Shown here: piece after piece, positions 7,980 through 17,233 of the stretch
Position numbering within the stretch: position 1 is the first letter of the stretch
How the letters are laid out: each line of letters starts with the position of its first letter
Assembly (NCBI GenBank): GCA_017622575.1
Contig: JAGAQU010000064.1
Span: 1-64,000, forward strand
Direction of reading: 5' to 3'
DNA: 64,000 nucleotides
Source of the DNA: Lachnospiraceae bacterium
Lineage (GTDB): Bacteria > Bacillota > Clostridia > Lachnospirales > Lachnospiraceae
Made by a program: the position numbers and the translations under genes
The notes under the pieces: generated by a model
The model's database searches: none
Told to the model about the DNA's origin: nothing
What the model saw: the letters and a program-made list of their open reading frames with translations, nothing else

Positions 7980-10838
7980 ATGGCCAAAATAAAAGTGCAT
8001 GAACTTGCAAAAGAATTAGATAGACAGAGTAAGGAAATTATCGCATTCCTGCAGGAAAAGGGAATAGAGGCAAAGGCAGCCCAGAGTTCTGTTGAGGAGG
8101 ATGCGGCAGCTTTGGTCCGCAGTGCTTTCGGGCAGAAAGGCAGTGTGAAGGCAGAGCCTGTGAAGGAGGAAATTCCTGAAAAAAAGGAGACTCCGGCAAA
8201 GGAAGAGGCAGCTCCCGTAAAAGATGCCAAATCCCCTTTAAAGGAAACTGTGGCAGAGAAAAGCGGAGAGGAAGCACCAAAAAAGAAAAAGAAGATTATT
8301 TTTGTGAGCAATCCGCACAACAGTAATAACAATTTTTCCAAGGGACAGCGTTCGGGTAACGGCAGACCCATGCAGAACGGAAACAGACCGGCAGCCCAGG
8401 GAAATAACAATGTCGGAAGAACCCAGGGAAGAAGTCAGGATGCTCCTCATAAGATCATTAAGCCTCTCACAGCGCCTTCCATGCCCGATACCATGAAGCC
8501 TGATTTTAAACAGAATGCAAGAAGGATGGAAGAGGGAAGAAATGCAGCAAGAAATACGGTGAGAACAGAAGGAAGACCGGATGGAGGAATGAATAAGCCC
8601 CAGAGCGCACCTGCAGGAAATATTGTGAAACCGGTAAAAGAGGAGAGATATCAGAAAAATGAAAGAACTCCGGGAAATGATTTTAGCAATCAGGAACAAA
8701 GGCCTTCGAGGAACGACTCCAGGGGATCTTCTTTTGGTAATCGTCCAAATAATCAGAATAACAGGGGTGATTTCCGCGGTAATGGCAATAATCAGGGTGG
8801 TAACAGACCTGGTAACAATAGTGGGCGCCCTGAAAGAGGAAATGGAGGGCAGGATAATAGATTTAAGAAGCCTGAAAGGCAGAATAAGAATTTCATTCCT
8901 GACGCGCCGATTCAGGATGCCGAAAAACATAGAGACGAAGAAAAGCGCAGAAACAATCAGGAGCGTGACAAGAAGTCAAGGAAAGACTTCATCTATGAGG
9001 AAGATGATGTAGCAGTAAAGGGAAGAAATAAAGCCGGTAAATTCATCAAACCGGAGAAGAAAGTGGAAGAGGCTAAGGAAGAACAGATCAAGGTGATCAC
9101 GCTTCCGGAATCTCTTACAATCAAGGAGCTTGCCGATAAGATGAAGATGCAGCCCTCGGCGATCATTAAAAAGCTGTTTCTGGAGGGCAAGATCGTTACG
9201 GTGAACTCGGAAATTTCTTATGATGATGCTGAAAATATTGCAATTGATTATGATATCATCTGTGAAAAAGAAGTAAAGGTCGATGTCATCGAAGAACTGC
9301 TTAAGGAAGAGGAAGAAGCAGATGATAATCTGCTGAGCAGACCTCCTGTTATCTGTGTTATGGGTCATGTCGACCACGGTAAGACGTCCCTTCTCGATGC
9401 AATCCGTAAGACAAATGTGACGGATAAAGAAGCCGGAGGTATCACACAGCACATAGGTGCGTATACTGTAAATGTTAACGGTCAGAGCATTACTTTTCTG
9501 GATACACCGGGACACGAGGCGTTTACCGCTATGCGTATGCGTGGCGCAAATTCTACAGATATTGCGATTCTGGTTGTGGCTGCAGATGACGGCGTGATGC
9601 CTCAGACTGTGGAAGCTATCAATCATGCAAAGGCTGCAGGTATTGAAATTATTGTCGCAGTCAATAAGATTGATAAGCCCGGAGCCAATATTGATAAGGT
9701 AAAGCAGGAAATGACGGAATATGAACTGATTCCCGTTGACTGGGGCGGAACGACGGAGTTTGTTCCCGTTTCCGCAAAATCAGGAGAAGGAATCGATACT
9801 CTTTTGGAAACGATTCTGCTGACTGCCGAAATTCTGGAATTGAAGGCAAATCCCAACAGACGTGCAAGAGGTCTTGTTATTGAGGCAGAGCTTGATAAAG
9901 GAAGAGGACCAGTAGCTACGGTTCTCGTACAGAAGGGTACCCTTCATGTGGGAGATTTTATTTCTGCGGGAGCAAGCCACGGCAAGGTGAGAGCCATGAT
10001 TGATGATAAGGGAAGAAGAGTGAAAGAGGCGCTTCCTTCCACCCCTGTTGAGATTCTCGGTCTTTCCGATGTTCCCTGTGCAGGCGAGGTATTTATTGCC
10101 CATGAAAGCGACAAGGTTGCCAAGTCCTATGCCGAGACCTATCTGGCACAGAATAAGGAAAAGATGCTGGAAGAGACAAAGGCAAAGATGTCTCTGGATG
10201 ATCTCTTTACCCAGATTCAGGCAGGCAATCTGAAGGAACTGAATATTATTGTAAAGGCCGATGTTCAGGGTAGTGTGGAAGCTGTTAAGCAGAGTCTGAT
10301 GAAGCTTTCCAACGAAGAAGTTGTGGTGAAATGTATCCACGGAGGTGTGGGTGCCATCAACGAATCCGATGTATCTCTGGCATCTGCTTCTGCTGCTATT
10401 ATTATCGGTTTCAATGTTCGTCCCGATGCCATGGCTAAGACCATTGCTGAAAGAGAAGGCGTGGACATCAGACTGTACAGAGTCATCTATCAGGCAATTG
10501 AGGATATTGAAGCTGCCATGAAGGGAATGCTGGATCCTGTCTATGAGGAGAAGGTGATCGGTCACGCAGAGGTAAGACAGATATTCAAGGCTTCTGCAGT
10601 GGGAAATATTGCCGGTTCCTATGTGCTTGACGGTGAATTCCAGAGAGACTGCAAGGTTCGTATTACGAGAGAGGGCAACCAGATTTATGAGGGTCAGCTG
10701 AAATCACTGAAGAGATTTAAGGATGATGTGAAAGAAGTGAAAGCCGGATTTGAATGCGGTCTCGTATTTGAAGGTTTTGATCAGATGCAGGAGCTTGATA
10801 TTGTGGAAGCTTATATTATGGTGGAGGTTCCCAGGTGA
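7980..10838 (+). CDS. infB: Translation initiation factor IF-2
   Basis: GTPase that brings fMet-tRNA to the 30S subunit. An IF2-N domain (residues 1-50, [19 protein letters not shown]) is followed by about 300 residues of low-complexity Lys/Glu-, then Asn/Gly/Arg-rich sequence, a second IF2-N module near 373-410, and the conserved core: G1 GHVDHGKTS near 462, G3 DTPGHEAF near 507, G4 NKID near 561, then the two beta-barrel domains. The 952-residue length is due to the long disordered linker. The last codons overlap rbfA by four bases. Confidence 0.97.
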   Translation: MAKIKVHELAKELDRQSKEIIAFLQEKGIEAKAAQSSVEEDAAALVRSAFGQKGSVKAEPVKEEIPEKKETPAKEEAAPVKDAKSPLKETVAEKSGEEAPKKKKKIIFVSNPHNSNNNFSKGQRSGNGRPMQNGNRPAAQGNNNVGRTQGRSQDAPHKIIKPLTAPSMPDTMKPDFKQNARRMEEGRNAARNTVRTEGRPDGGMNKPQSAPAGNIVKPVKEERYQKNERTPGNDFSNQEQRPSRNDSRGSSFGNRPNNQNNRGDFRGNGNNQGGNRPGNNSGRPERGNGGQDNRFKKPERQNKNFIPDAPIQDAEKHRDEEKRRNNQERDKKSRKDFIYEEDDVAVKGRNKAGKFIKPEKKVEEAKEEQIKVITLPESLTIKELADKMKMQPSAIIKKLFLEGKIVTVNSEISYDDAENIAIDYDIICEKEVKVDVIEELLKEEEEADDNLLSRPPVICVMGHVDHGKTSLLDAIRKTNVTDKEAGGITQHIGAYTVNVNGQSITFLDTPGHEAFTAMRMRGANSTDIAILVVAADDGVMPQTVEAINHAKAAGIEIIVAVNKIDKPGANIDKVKQEMTEYELIPVDWGGTTEFVPVSAKSGEGIDTLLETILLTAEILELKANPNRRARGLVIEAELDKGRGPVATVLVQKGTLHVGDFISAGASHGKVRAMIDDKGRRVKEALPSTPVEILGLSDVPCAGEVFIAHESDKVAKSYAETYLAQNKEKMLEETKAKMSLDDLFTQIQAGNLKELNIIVKADVQGSVEAVKQSLMKLSNEEVVVKCIHGGVGAINESDVSLASASAAIIIGFNVRPDAMAKTIAEREGVDIRLYRVIYQAIEDIEAAMKGMLDPVYEEKVIGHAEVRQIFKASAVGNIAGSYVLDGEFQRDCKVRITREGNQIYEGQLKSLKRFKDDVKEVKAGFECGLVFEGFDQMQELDIVEAYIMVEVPR

Positions 10839-11209
10839 GAAAAAACAGTATGAAAAATACCCGTATCAACGGGGAGGTGCAGCGTGTACTGGCAGAAGTC
10901 ATCAGAGGGGAGATTAAAGATCCCAGGATCAGTCCTCTCACTTCTGTGATAGCCGTAGAGGTGGCACCTGATTTAAAGACATGTAAGGCATGGATCAGTG
11001 TGTATGGAGATGAGCAGGCAAAGAAGGATACTCTGGCCGGCTTAAAGAGCGCGGAAGGTTATATTAAAAACCAGCTGGCTAAGCAGATTAATCTTAGAAA
11101 TACTCCGGAAATCCATTTTATCGTGGATGAATCCATTGCCTACGGCGTCAGAATGTCCAAGTTGATAGATGATGTGATTAAAAATGATGAAGAAGGTAAC
11201 AAAGAGTAG
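10835..11209 (+). CDS. rbfA: 30S ribosome-binding factor RbfA
   Basis: Cold-shock-related 30S maturation factor with a KH-like fold. Conserved [23 protein letters not shown] and the C-terminal [24 protein letters not shown] segment are present. GTG at 10835 overlaps the infB stop (GTGA), giving 124 residues; ATG at 10850 is an alternative start. Confidence 0.95.
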   Translation: MRKNSMKNTRINGEVQRVLAEVIRGEIKDPRISPLTSVIAVEVAPDLKTCKAWISVYGDEQAKKDTLAGLKSAEGYIKNQLAKQINLRNTPEIHFIVDESIAYGVRMSKLIDDVIKNDEEGNKE

Positions 11210-11226
11210 TTTTAGGAAGTGATTAA

Positions 11227-12180
11227 ATGAATATTTATGAGGAAGTAAAAGATGCAAAAACCATCGGGATCAGCGGACATATCCGCCCCGATGGTGATTG
11301 CGTGGGCTCCTGTATGGGATTATATCTGTATTTAAAGAAGGTGTGTCCGGCAGCAGCCATACAGGTGATGATTGAAAGGCCGGCAGATGTCTTTTCCTGC
11401 ATCAGAGGCATAGAAGAGATCAGCTACGATTTTAAACCCATCACGGAAAAATTTGATGTCTATATTGCCCTTGATTCGGAAAAAAGCAGGATTGGGGAAG
11501 CAGAGAAATTCTTTGATCAGGCAGAAAAGAGAATTAATATTGACCATCACATCAGCAATGCAGGCGGGTCGGGGGATGTCAATTATGTGGTGCCCACTGC
11601 CAGCTCTGCCAGTGAACTGGTGTATGATGTGATCGGTGATAAGAGTGCCATAGATGCAGATATTGCCAAAGCACTGTACATAGGGATCATTCATGATACA
11701 GGTGTGTTCCAGTATTCCAATACTTCACCGAAAACCATGAAGATTGCGGCAGAATTGATTTCCTATGGATTTGATTTCCCGGAATTGATAGACAAAACTT
11801 TTTATGAAAAAACTTATGTGCAGAATCAGATTTTGGGAAGGGCGCTTCTTGAGAGTATCCTGTTTATGGATGGCAAGTGCATTGTCAGCATGATCGACAA
11901 AAAGACCATGGCATTTTACAATGCAGATTCCCATGATCTTGAAGGAATCGTAAGCCAGCTTCGATGTACGAAGGGAGTGGTATGCGCCATTTTCATGTAT
12001 CAGACAGATACGCTGGAATACAAGGTAAGCCTTCGCTCGAACGGCGCGGTGGATGTTGCAAAGGTGGCTTCTTTCTTTGGCGGTGGTGGTCATGTCAGGG
12101 CTGCAGGCGTCACCATGCAGGGCACCTTTTACGATATTGTCAATAATCTGTCGGCACAGATTGAGAAGCAGCTGAAATAA
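11227..12180 (+). CDS. nrnA: DHH-family nanoRNase / pAp phosphatase
   Basis: Predicted to degrade 2-5 nt RNAs and to dephosphorylate 3'-phosphoadenosine 5'-phosphate. The metal-binding motifs of DHH phosphoesterases are in place: GHIRPDGDCVGS near residues 18-29, LDSEKS near 87, NIDHHISN near 108-115; the DHHA1 domain ends with GGGGHVRAAG. Gene position between rbfA and truB is the usual one in clostridia. Confidence 0.93.
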   Translation: MNIYEEVKDAKTIGISGHIRPDGDCVGSCMGLYLYLKKVCPAAAIQVMIERPADVFSCIRGIEEISYDFKPITEKFDVYIALDSEKSRIGEAEKFFDQAEKRINIDHHISNAGGSGDVNYVVPTASSASELVYDVIGDKSAIDADIAKALYIGIIHDTGVFQYSNTSPKTMKIAAELISYGFDFPELIDKTFYEKTYVQNQILGRALLESILFMDGKCIVSMIDKKTMAFYNADSHDLEGIVSQLRCTKGVVCAIFMYQTDTLEYKVSLRSNGAVDVAKVASFFGGGGHVRAAGVTMQGTFYDIVNNLSAQIEKQLK

Positions 12181-12203
12181 GACGGAAAATACAGGTGAAA
12201 AAT

Positions 12204-13121
12204 ATGTACCACGGAATGATTAACGTATATAAGGAGAAGGGCTTTACTTCTCACGATGTGGTGGCGAAACTGCGAGGTATTTGCAAACAGAAAAAGATCG
12301 GACATACAGGAACCCTTGACCCGGATGCGGTAGGGGTTCTTCCTGTTTGTCTTGGCTGCGCCACCAGGTTATGTGATATGCTCACAGAAAAGGATAAGGA
12401 GTATGTGGCTGTTCTTCGACTTGGCGTTACTACGGATACTCAGGACATAACAGGAAAAGTTCTTGCGGAAAAAGAAGTCACGGAATCGGTGGAGAAAGTA
12501 AGAGAAGTAATTTCTTCTTTTGAAGGTGAGCAGCTTCAGATACCGCCAATGTATTCTGCGCTTAAGGTGAACGGAAAGAAACTTTATGAACTGGCAAGGG
12601 AGGGGAAAGAAATTGAAAGAAAGGCCCGCCCCATTGTTGTTCATGAAATCGAAATCCTTTCGGAAAACATGCCGGAATTTACAATCCGGGTAAAGTGTTC
12701 CAAAGGAACTTATATCAGGACGATCTGTCATGATATCGGGCAGAAGCTTTCCTGCGGCGGTGCCATGGTATCTTTAAAACGGACAAAAGTTGGAAATTTT
12801 GGTATAGAGGATTCATACACACTGTCCCGGATAGAGGATATGGCAAAGGAAGGAAGGCTTTGTGAGATTCTCCTGCCGGTGGAAAAGGTGTTTGAAAAGC
12901 TCCCGGAGATCAGAGTAAAGGAAGAGACAATGAAAGCGCTTTTAAACGGCAATCAGCTGAGAAGAGAAGATTTTTTGAGCCTTTCGGAAGAAGCCTTGAA
13001 AGCGGAGGAAGTGCGTGTGTACGGATCTGATGGCAGATTCTACGGAGTTTATGGTTATCAGGAAGGCAGAAAACTTTTCTGCCCGATAAAAATGTTTTTC
13101 CCGGAGCAGGCAGAAAGGTAG
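12204..13121 (+). CDS. truB: tRNA pseudouridine-55 synthase TruB
   Basis: Modifies U55 in the T loop of tRNA. GHTGTLDPDAVGVLPVCLG carries the catalytic aspartate, and KCSKGTYIRTICHDIG is also conserved. The start chosen is ATG at 12204, 7 bp after AGGTG; an in-frame GTG at 12195 lies inside that ribosome site. Confidence 0.95.
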   Translation: MYHGMINVYKEKGFTSHDVVAKLRGICKQKKIGHTGTLDPDAVGVLPVCLGCATRLCDMLTEKDKEYVAVLRLGVTTDTQDITGKVLAEKEVTESVEKVREVISSFEGEQLQIPPMYSALKVNGKKLYELAREGKEIERKARPIVVHEIEILSENMPEFTIRVKCSKGTYIRTICHDIGQKLSCGGAMVSLKRTKVGNFGIEDSYTLSRIEDMAKEGRLCEILLPVEKVFEKLPEIRVKEETMKALLNGNQLRREDFLSLSEEALKAEEVRVYGSDGRFYGVYGYQEGRKLFCPIKMFFPEQAER

Positions 13122-13129
13122 ATTGCGTT

Positions 13130-14062
13130 ATGCAGATTATAAAAAGCACAACAGAATTTCAGATAGAAGGCAGAAGTGCTATCACTATCGGTAAATTTGA
13201 CGGAATACACAGAGGTCATATTAAACTGCTTTCGTATATTCTGGCAAAGAAGGCAGAAGGATTAAAGTCTGTGGTGTTCACCTTTGATCCTCCGGCATCT
13301 GTCTTTTTTGGAAAGTCAGGGGACAAGGAACTTTCACCCTTGCAGGAAAAGAGAAAATTTTTTGAAAAGCTTGGTATCGATATTCTGGTGGAATTTCCCT
13401 TAAATCATGAGACGGCAGCCATAACAGCAGAAGATTTTATTGAAAATATACTGGTATCTCGGATGCATGCGGCTTATATTGCTGCGGGATGTGATCTCTC
13501 TTTTGGATATAAGGGAAGGGGAGATAAAGAACTTTTGCAGAACCTTTCCGCCTTATATGGTTATCGGACAGAAATTATCCCTAAGGTGATGGAGGGAGAG
13601 CGTGAAATCAGTTCTTCCTATGTCAGAGAAGAAGTGGAAGCGGGAAATATGGAAACGGCGCAGAAGCTTTTGGGAAGAGCATACAGTGTGACAGGTACTG
13701 TGGAGGAAGGAAGAAAACTGGGAAGAAGGATTGGAATGCCTACTTTAAACCTATATCCCCGGGAAGATAAGTTGCTTCCCCCTTATGGTGTTTATTTTTC
13801 AAGGGTAATATTTGAAGAGAACATATATCGGGGAATCACCAATATCGGTAAGAAGCCTACTGTAAATCAGACGGATGCAGTCAGCGTGGAAACGTATCTC
13901 TATGATTTTAAAGGGAATATGTACGGGCAGGAGATCACAGTGGAGCTTCTCCATTTCAAACGTCCGGAATACAAATTTGCAGGAATTGAAGAACTCAAAA
14001 AACAGATGGAAGAAGATATTGCAGCAGGCAGACGTTATCATGCAGAAAATGCACTTTATTGA
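13130..14062 (+). CDS. ribF: Bifunctional riboflavin kinase / FAD synthetase
   Basis: Converts riboflavin to FMN and FAD. The N-terminal nucleotidyltransferase shows IGKFDGIHRGHIKLL and the SSSYVREEVEAG segment (ISSSYVR type), and the C-terminal flavokinase domain shows GRRIGMPTLNLYP. The length of 310 residues is standard. It ends the rimP operon; about 110 bp later a separate strong promoter serves the next gene. No FMN riboswitch is visible upstream. Confidence 0.95.
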   Translation: MQIIKSTTEFQIEGRSAITIGKFDGIHRGHIKLLSYILAKKAEGLKSVVFTFDPPASVFFGKSGDKELSPLQEKRKFFEKLGIDILVEFPLNHETAAITAEDFIENILVSRMHAAYIAAGCDLSFGYKGRGDKELLQNLSALYGYRTEIIPKVMEGEREISSSYVREEVEAGNMETAQKLLGRAYSVTGTVEEGRKLGRRIGMPTLNLYPREDKLLPPYGVYFSRVIFEENIYRGITNIGKKPTVNQTDAVSVETYLYDFKGNMYGQEITVELLHFKRPEYKFAGIEELKKQMEEDIAAGRRYHAENALY

Positions 14063-14085
14063 CATTAAATGCCAGCAGATTTGAT

Positions 14086-14114
14086 TTGACAGGAATAAGG
14101 TCACTTGTTATAAT
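14086..14114 (+). promoter_or_regulatory. Consensus sigma-A promoter of the NlpC/P60 hydrolase
   Basis: Perfect TTGACA (14086-14091), 17-bp spacer and perfect TATAAT (14109-14114), expected start of transcription near 14121. Confidence 0.85.
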
Positions 14115-14127
14115 AACGTTACTGATT

Positions 14128-14156
14128 TGTAACAAATTTGTAATATTTAATGTAAC
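14128..14156 (+). promoter_or_regulatory. WalR-like box, three TGTAAY half-sites
   Basis: TGTAAC (14128-14133), N5, TGTAAT (14139-14144), N6, TGTAAC (14151-14156). The first pair fits the published WalR/YycF consensus TGTWAH-N5-TGTWAH exactly. It lies just downstream of the predicted transcription start. An overlapping GTTAC/GTAAC inverted repeat (14118-14133) could also act as an RNA stem. Confidence 0.6.
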
Positions 14157-14177
14157 GAAAGTACTTGGAGGTTGAGC

Positions 14178-15236
14178 TTGAAAAGGAATTTTACGTTTGG
14201 TATTTGTCTGTTATTTGCAGGGATGGTTTTGCAGCAGCCGGTCACGACGGATGCAAAGGAAGCGGTGATGGACGCTGTATCAGATACAAATGATTATGAA
14301 GGATTGCTCTCAGCGGGTGTGGGAGACTTATTTTCCAGCAAGCTGACAGAGGACCAGTATAAAGAGATTGCAAAGCAGGCAGAGGGAGCCAGATGGGGAT
14401 ACACAAATCTTGGAATCTGCAATGTGGAGGAAAACAATCTGAATGTAAGACAGGAACCGGATGAAAACGGTAAGCTTGTCGGGAAGCTACCGAAGAATGC
14501 GGCCTGTGAGATTTTGGAAAGTGACGGAGAGTGGGTCCATATTTCTTCCGGGAAAGTGGAAGGATACGTGAAAGAAGAGTATCTTCTTTCCGGCTTCGGT
14601 GCGGAGCAGAAGGCAAAGGAAATGGCAAAAACGGTTGCCGTGTCTTCAGCCGATGCATTAAATATCAGAGAAGAGCCTAACACCGATGCCGAAATTGTAA
14701 CCCAGGTTGCCCAGGGGGAGGAACTGGAAATCGCCGAAGTTATGGAAAACGGATGGATCAAGGTCTATCTGGATGATGAAGAGGTGTATGTTTCGGCGGG
14801 TTATGTGGATGTAAAGTCAGATCTTGCCACAGCCATTACTATGACAGAGCTTCTTTACGGACAGGGAGTATCGGATGTCAGGGTTGACCTCTGCCAGTAT
14901 GCAAAACAGTTTCTGGGAAATCCTTATGTCTGGGGTGGCACCAGTCTGACGAAGGGTGCTGACTGCTCCGGTTTTGTTTTGAGCGTATTTAAGAAGTATG
15001 GAATCAGTCTTCCCCATTCATCCAGAGCACAGGCAAATTGCGGCACCAAAATCAGCGTATCGGAATTGCAGCCGGGAGATTTGGTGTTCTATGCAAAGGG
15101 TGGTACGATTAACCATGTGGCCATTTATATCGGTGGCGGACAAGTTATTCATGCCAGCAGCCCTAAAACAGGAATCAAGATTTCCAATTACAATTACAGA
15201 ACACCGGCAAAGATGGTGAGAATTTTGCAAGACTAG
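14178..15236 (+). CDS. Secreted SH3b-SH3b-NlpC/P60 peptidoglycan endopeptidase
   Basis: Exported cell-wall hydrolase, expected to cut D-Glu/mDAP (gamma-D-glutamyl) bonds. A signal peptide (KRNFTFGICLLFAGMVLQQ) leads, followed by two bacterial SH3 domains (about 90-140, LNVRQEPDENG; about 155-210, ALNIREEPNTDA) and a C-terminal NlpC/P60 domain with Cys in GADCSGFV, His in NHVAIYIGG and a third polar residue in VIHASS. TTG at 14178 is the start, 6 bp after GGAGG. A consensus promoter and a WalR-type box suggest envelope-stress or growth control like that of B. subtilis cwlO/lytE. It is a single-gene unit. Confidence 0.93.
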   Translation: MKRNFTFGICLLFAGMVLQQPVTTDAKEAVMDAVSDTNDYEGLLSAGVGDLFSSKLTEDQYKEIAKQAEGARWGYTNLGICNVEENNLNVRQEPDENGKLVGKLPKNAACEILESDGEWVHISSGKVEGYVKEEYLLSGFGAEQKAKEMAKTVAVSSADALNIREEPNTDAEIVTQVAQGEELEIAEVMENGWIKVYLDDEEVYVSAGYVDVKSDLATAITMTELLYGQGVSDVRVDLCQYAKQFLGNPYVWGGTSLTKGADCSGFVLSVFKKYGISLPHSSRAQANCGTKISVSELQPGDLVFYAKGGTINHVAIYIGGGQVIHASSPKTGIKISNYNYRTPAKMVRILQD

Positions 15237-15276
15237 TAGAAAAAAGAAAAATGTACCTCGTTGCACATGGCAAACA

Positions 15277-15309
15277 AAAAGCAGGGAATAGATAAATTTC
15301 CCTGCTTTT
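15277..15309. terminator. Bidirectional terminator between convergent genes
   Basis: Stem AAGCAGGGAA / TTCCCTGCTT extended by two A-T pairs, loop of nine bases, with A-rich and T-rich flanks that serve both strands. Confidence 0.85.
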
Positions 15310-15330
15310 ATAATTGGTTTGACTTTTTTA

Positions 15331-16602
15331 TCAATGGAATTGGGAGAGGAGTTCTTTTATTGTTTCAGACAGATCGGAAAGTTTACGGGCGTGATCTGCA
15401 AGCGTTTCGGCAGTCGAACTGAGCTCTTCGGAAGAAGCGGTTACTTCTTCTGTGGAAGCAGCACCCTCCTGGGAAGAAGCAGAGAGATTCTCTACTTCTT
15501 CCGCTACCTTTTTATCTGCCAGAGTGAGTTTTGACAGGTAATCGGAAATGCTGTTTACCTCTGCAGCAGCTTTTGTGATATTTTCATTTAAGCTGATAAA
15601 CAGCTGATAGGTTTCCTTGATGTCATGATTCTGATCATTGATCACAGACTGCACTCTCTGCATGCTGGCAACTGTCTTGTCAGATTCTGATAAAAGATTT
15701 TTGATGTTGGCATCGATGGTTTTGACCGAATTGCTGGATTGCTCTGCAAGATTTTTGATCTGCTCGGCAACAACGGCAAAGCCTTTTCCCTGTTCTCCGG
15801 CTCTGGCAGCTTCGATACTGGCGTTTAAGGCAAGAAGATTGGTTTCCGTTGCGATGGAGGAGATAAATTCTGCAGCGGTGCCAATCTCAAGAGAAGCCTG
15901 ATGAGTACTTTCCGTCTGCTTTGCAATGGTTTCAATCTCCTGCTTGGTGACATCGGCATTGGCGTCCAGATTATGTACAAGTGCCTGACCTTTATTGCTG
16001 GAATCCTGAATCTCATTCATAAAAGCTTTGAAATTCTGTGTGCTTTTAAGAGAATTGTCGGCCATGGATTTGATCTGATTCATTTCCTCCGTAATGCTCT
16101 GCGTGGAAGAGGCTTCCGAGGAAATTCCTTCTGAAATATCCGACATGGCGGATGCAAGGCTTTCTGAGACGGAAGCGGTATTGTCTGTCATGGAAGATAA
16201 GCTGCCGGCTGTTTCCGAAAGAGCGGCAGCGGATTCATTCATGTGATTCACGATTTCTGTAAGAGAATTTTTTAAGCGGATTGCGCTCCTGGCGAGCATA
16301 CCTGCCTCATCCTTCTGCTGCGCTGCTCTTTCACTGATGGGTGCATTCAGATCACCTTGCGCCAAAGCTTCCAGACCGTTTGAAACATTTTTGATGGACT
16401 TGGTCAATATGGTTGCAACAAGATAAACAACAAAAAAGGTAATAACAAGAGTGATTGCCCCGATCCGGATAAGAGGAAAAAGCATGATGCTTCTTGCTTC
16501 CGGATAATCTTTTAAATAAAGATTGATGAAAAAAACAGATTCAACTGTGACCAGTGTCATCGGCAGTAGTGACAAAATTAAAATTTTTTCTCGAATTTTC
16601 AT
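15331..16602 (-). CDS. Methyl-accepting chemotaxis protein without a periplasmic sensor domain
   Basis: Chemoreceptor-type signalling protein. Two membrane helices (about residues 6-28 and 43-66) are separated by only some 13 residues, so there is no extracellular ligand-binding domain. A HAMP domain follows (about 65-118), then a long cytoplasmic signalling coil with the hairpin tip [33 protein letters not shown] that binds CheA/CheW. The C-terminus is rich in Glu/Ser. ATG at 16602 is chosen because a GGAAGGAT site precedes it; the open frame runs 17 codons further up. No che or flagellar gene is nearby. It may sense membrane state, energy or an intracellular signal. Confidence 0.9.
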   Translation of the reverse strand: MKIREKILILSLLPMTLVTVESVFFINLYLKDYPEARSIMLFPLIRIGAITLVITFFVVYLVATILTKSIKNVSNGLEALAQGDLNAPISERAAQQKDEAGMLARSAIRLKNSLTEIVNHMNESAAALSETAGSLSSMTDNTASVSESLASAMSDISEGISSEASSTQSITEEMNQIKSMADNSLKSTQNFKAFMNEIQDSSNKGQALVHNLDANADVTKQEIETIAKQTESTHQASLEIGTAAEFISSIATETNLLALNASIEAARAGEQGKGFAVVAEQIKNLAEQSSNSVKTIDANIKNLLSESDKTVASMQRVQSVINDQNHDIKETYQLFISLNENITKAAAEVNSISDYLSKLTLADKKVAEEVENLSASSQEGAASTEEVTASSEELSSTAETLADHARKLSDLSETIKELLSQFH

Positions 16603-16738
16603 GATTTCATCCTTCCCGAACAGAAAATTATAGTATATGATACATATAATCATCTAAAAATATATGTATAAATTGATAATAGCATATATTGTCGAGAAAT
16701 GCCATGTAAAACTATTGCAAAAGGCATAAATTTCAGGC

Positions 16739-16767
16739 TTTACACGGATGGTAAAGTATGTTATTAT
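16739..16767 (+). promoter_or_regulatory. Sigma-A promoter of rpsO
   Basis: TTTACA (16739-16744), 17-bp spacer, TATTAT (16762-16767). The remaining sequence between the chemoreceptor and this promoter is A/T-rich; a partial Spo0A box (TTGTCGAG, 16689-16696) is present but weak. Confidence 0.7.
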
Positions 16768-16779
16768 CATAAAGTATGA

Positions 16780-16848
16780 ATTTCAGCCAAGGCTCAACTT
16801 TAGGATACTCCAACCGGGGCTTAGCCTTAGGCGGTTTTAAATTAAGGA
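16780..16848 (+). promoter_or_regulatory. Putative S15 autoregulatory mRNA leader
   Basis: The 80-base untranslated leader contains complementary segments (AAGGCT at 16792-16797 with AGCCTT near 16822-16827, and ACTCCAACCGGGGC in between) just before the ribosome site AAGGAGG. Several bacterial rpsO leaders bind S15 for feedback control; that this is one is inference from position and foldability only. Confidence 0.35.
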
Positions 16849-16858
16849 GGAGAAATCA

Positions 16859-17125
16859 ATGATTTCAAAGGAAAAGAAAGCAGCAATTATGAAAGAGTAC
16901 GCTACCTGTGAGAACGATACAGGTTCACCTGAAGTACAGGTTGCAGTACTGACAGCAAGAATCCAGGAGCTTACCGAGCATTTAAAGAACCACCCCAAGG
17001 ATAACCATTCCAGAAGAGGTATGTTCAAAATGGTAGGTCAGAGACGTGGTTTACTTGATTATCTTAAGAAGAAAGATATCGAAAGATACCGTGCTCTGAT
17101 TGAGAAGCTGGGATTAAGAAAGTAA
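16859..17125 (+). CDS. rpsO: 30S ribosomal protein S15
   Basis: The 88-residue primary 16S rRNA-binding protein. Conserved [43 protein letters not shown] segments are complete (read in two blocks). AAGGAGG precedes the ATG. A terminator separates it from pnp, the usual neighbour. Confidence 0.97.
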   Translation: MISKEKKAAIMKEYATCENDTGSPEVQVAVLTARIQELTEHLKNHPKDNHSRRGMFKMVGQRRGLLDYLKKKDIERYRALIEKLGLRK

Positions 17126-17136
17126 TTTCAATTATT

Positions 17137-17177
17137 AAGGCGGAGCTGGCTGAAGAGATTCGGCTTCTCCGCCTTTT
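17137..17177 (+). terminator. Terminator between rpsO and pnp
   Basis: Outer stem AAGGCGGAG / CTCCGCCTT with an inner GGCTGAA/TTCGGCT pairing and a TTTT tail. Partial read-through into pnp is likely, as in other bacteria with this gene pair. Confidence 0.85.
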
Positions 17178-17233
17178 AATACAATAAGCTGTTTTTCAGC
17201 TGGTAAGAAGAGAAAAGAAGAAGGAGAAGGATT

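Noticed and set aside
9780-10565. 261-codon minus-strand frame in infB
   Set aside because: Antisense shadow of a highly conserved gene; composition follows the infB codons and no start signals are present.
14063-14177. FMN riboswitch linked to ribF
   Set aside because: No conserved RFN-element sequence is seen before or after ribF; the structure here is explained by the promoter and TGTAAY sites.
16689-16696. Spo0A box between the chemoreceptor and rpsO
   Set aside because: TTGTCGAG misses the last A of the consensus and is a single site in AT-rich DNA; too weak to list as a feature.
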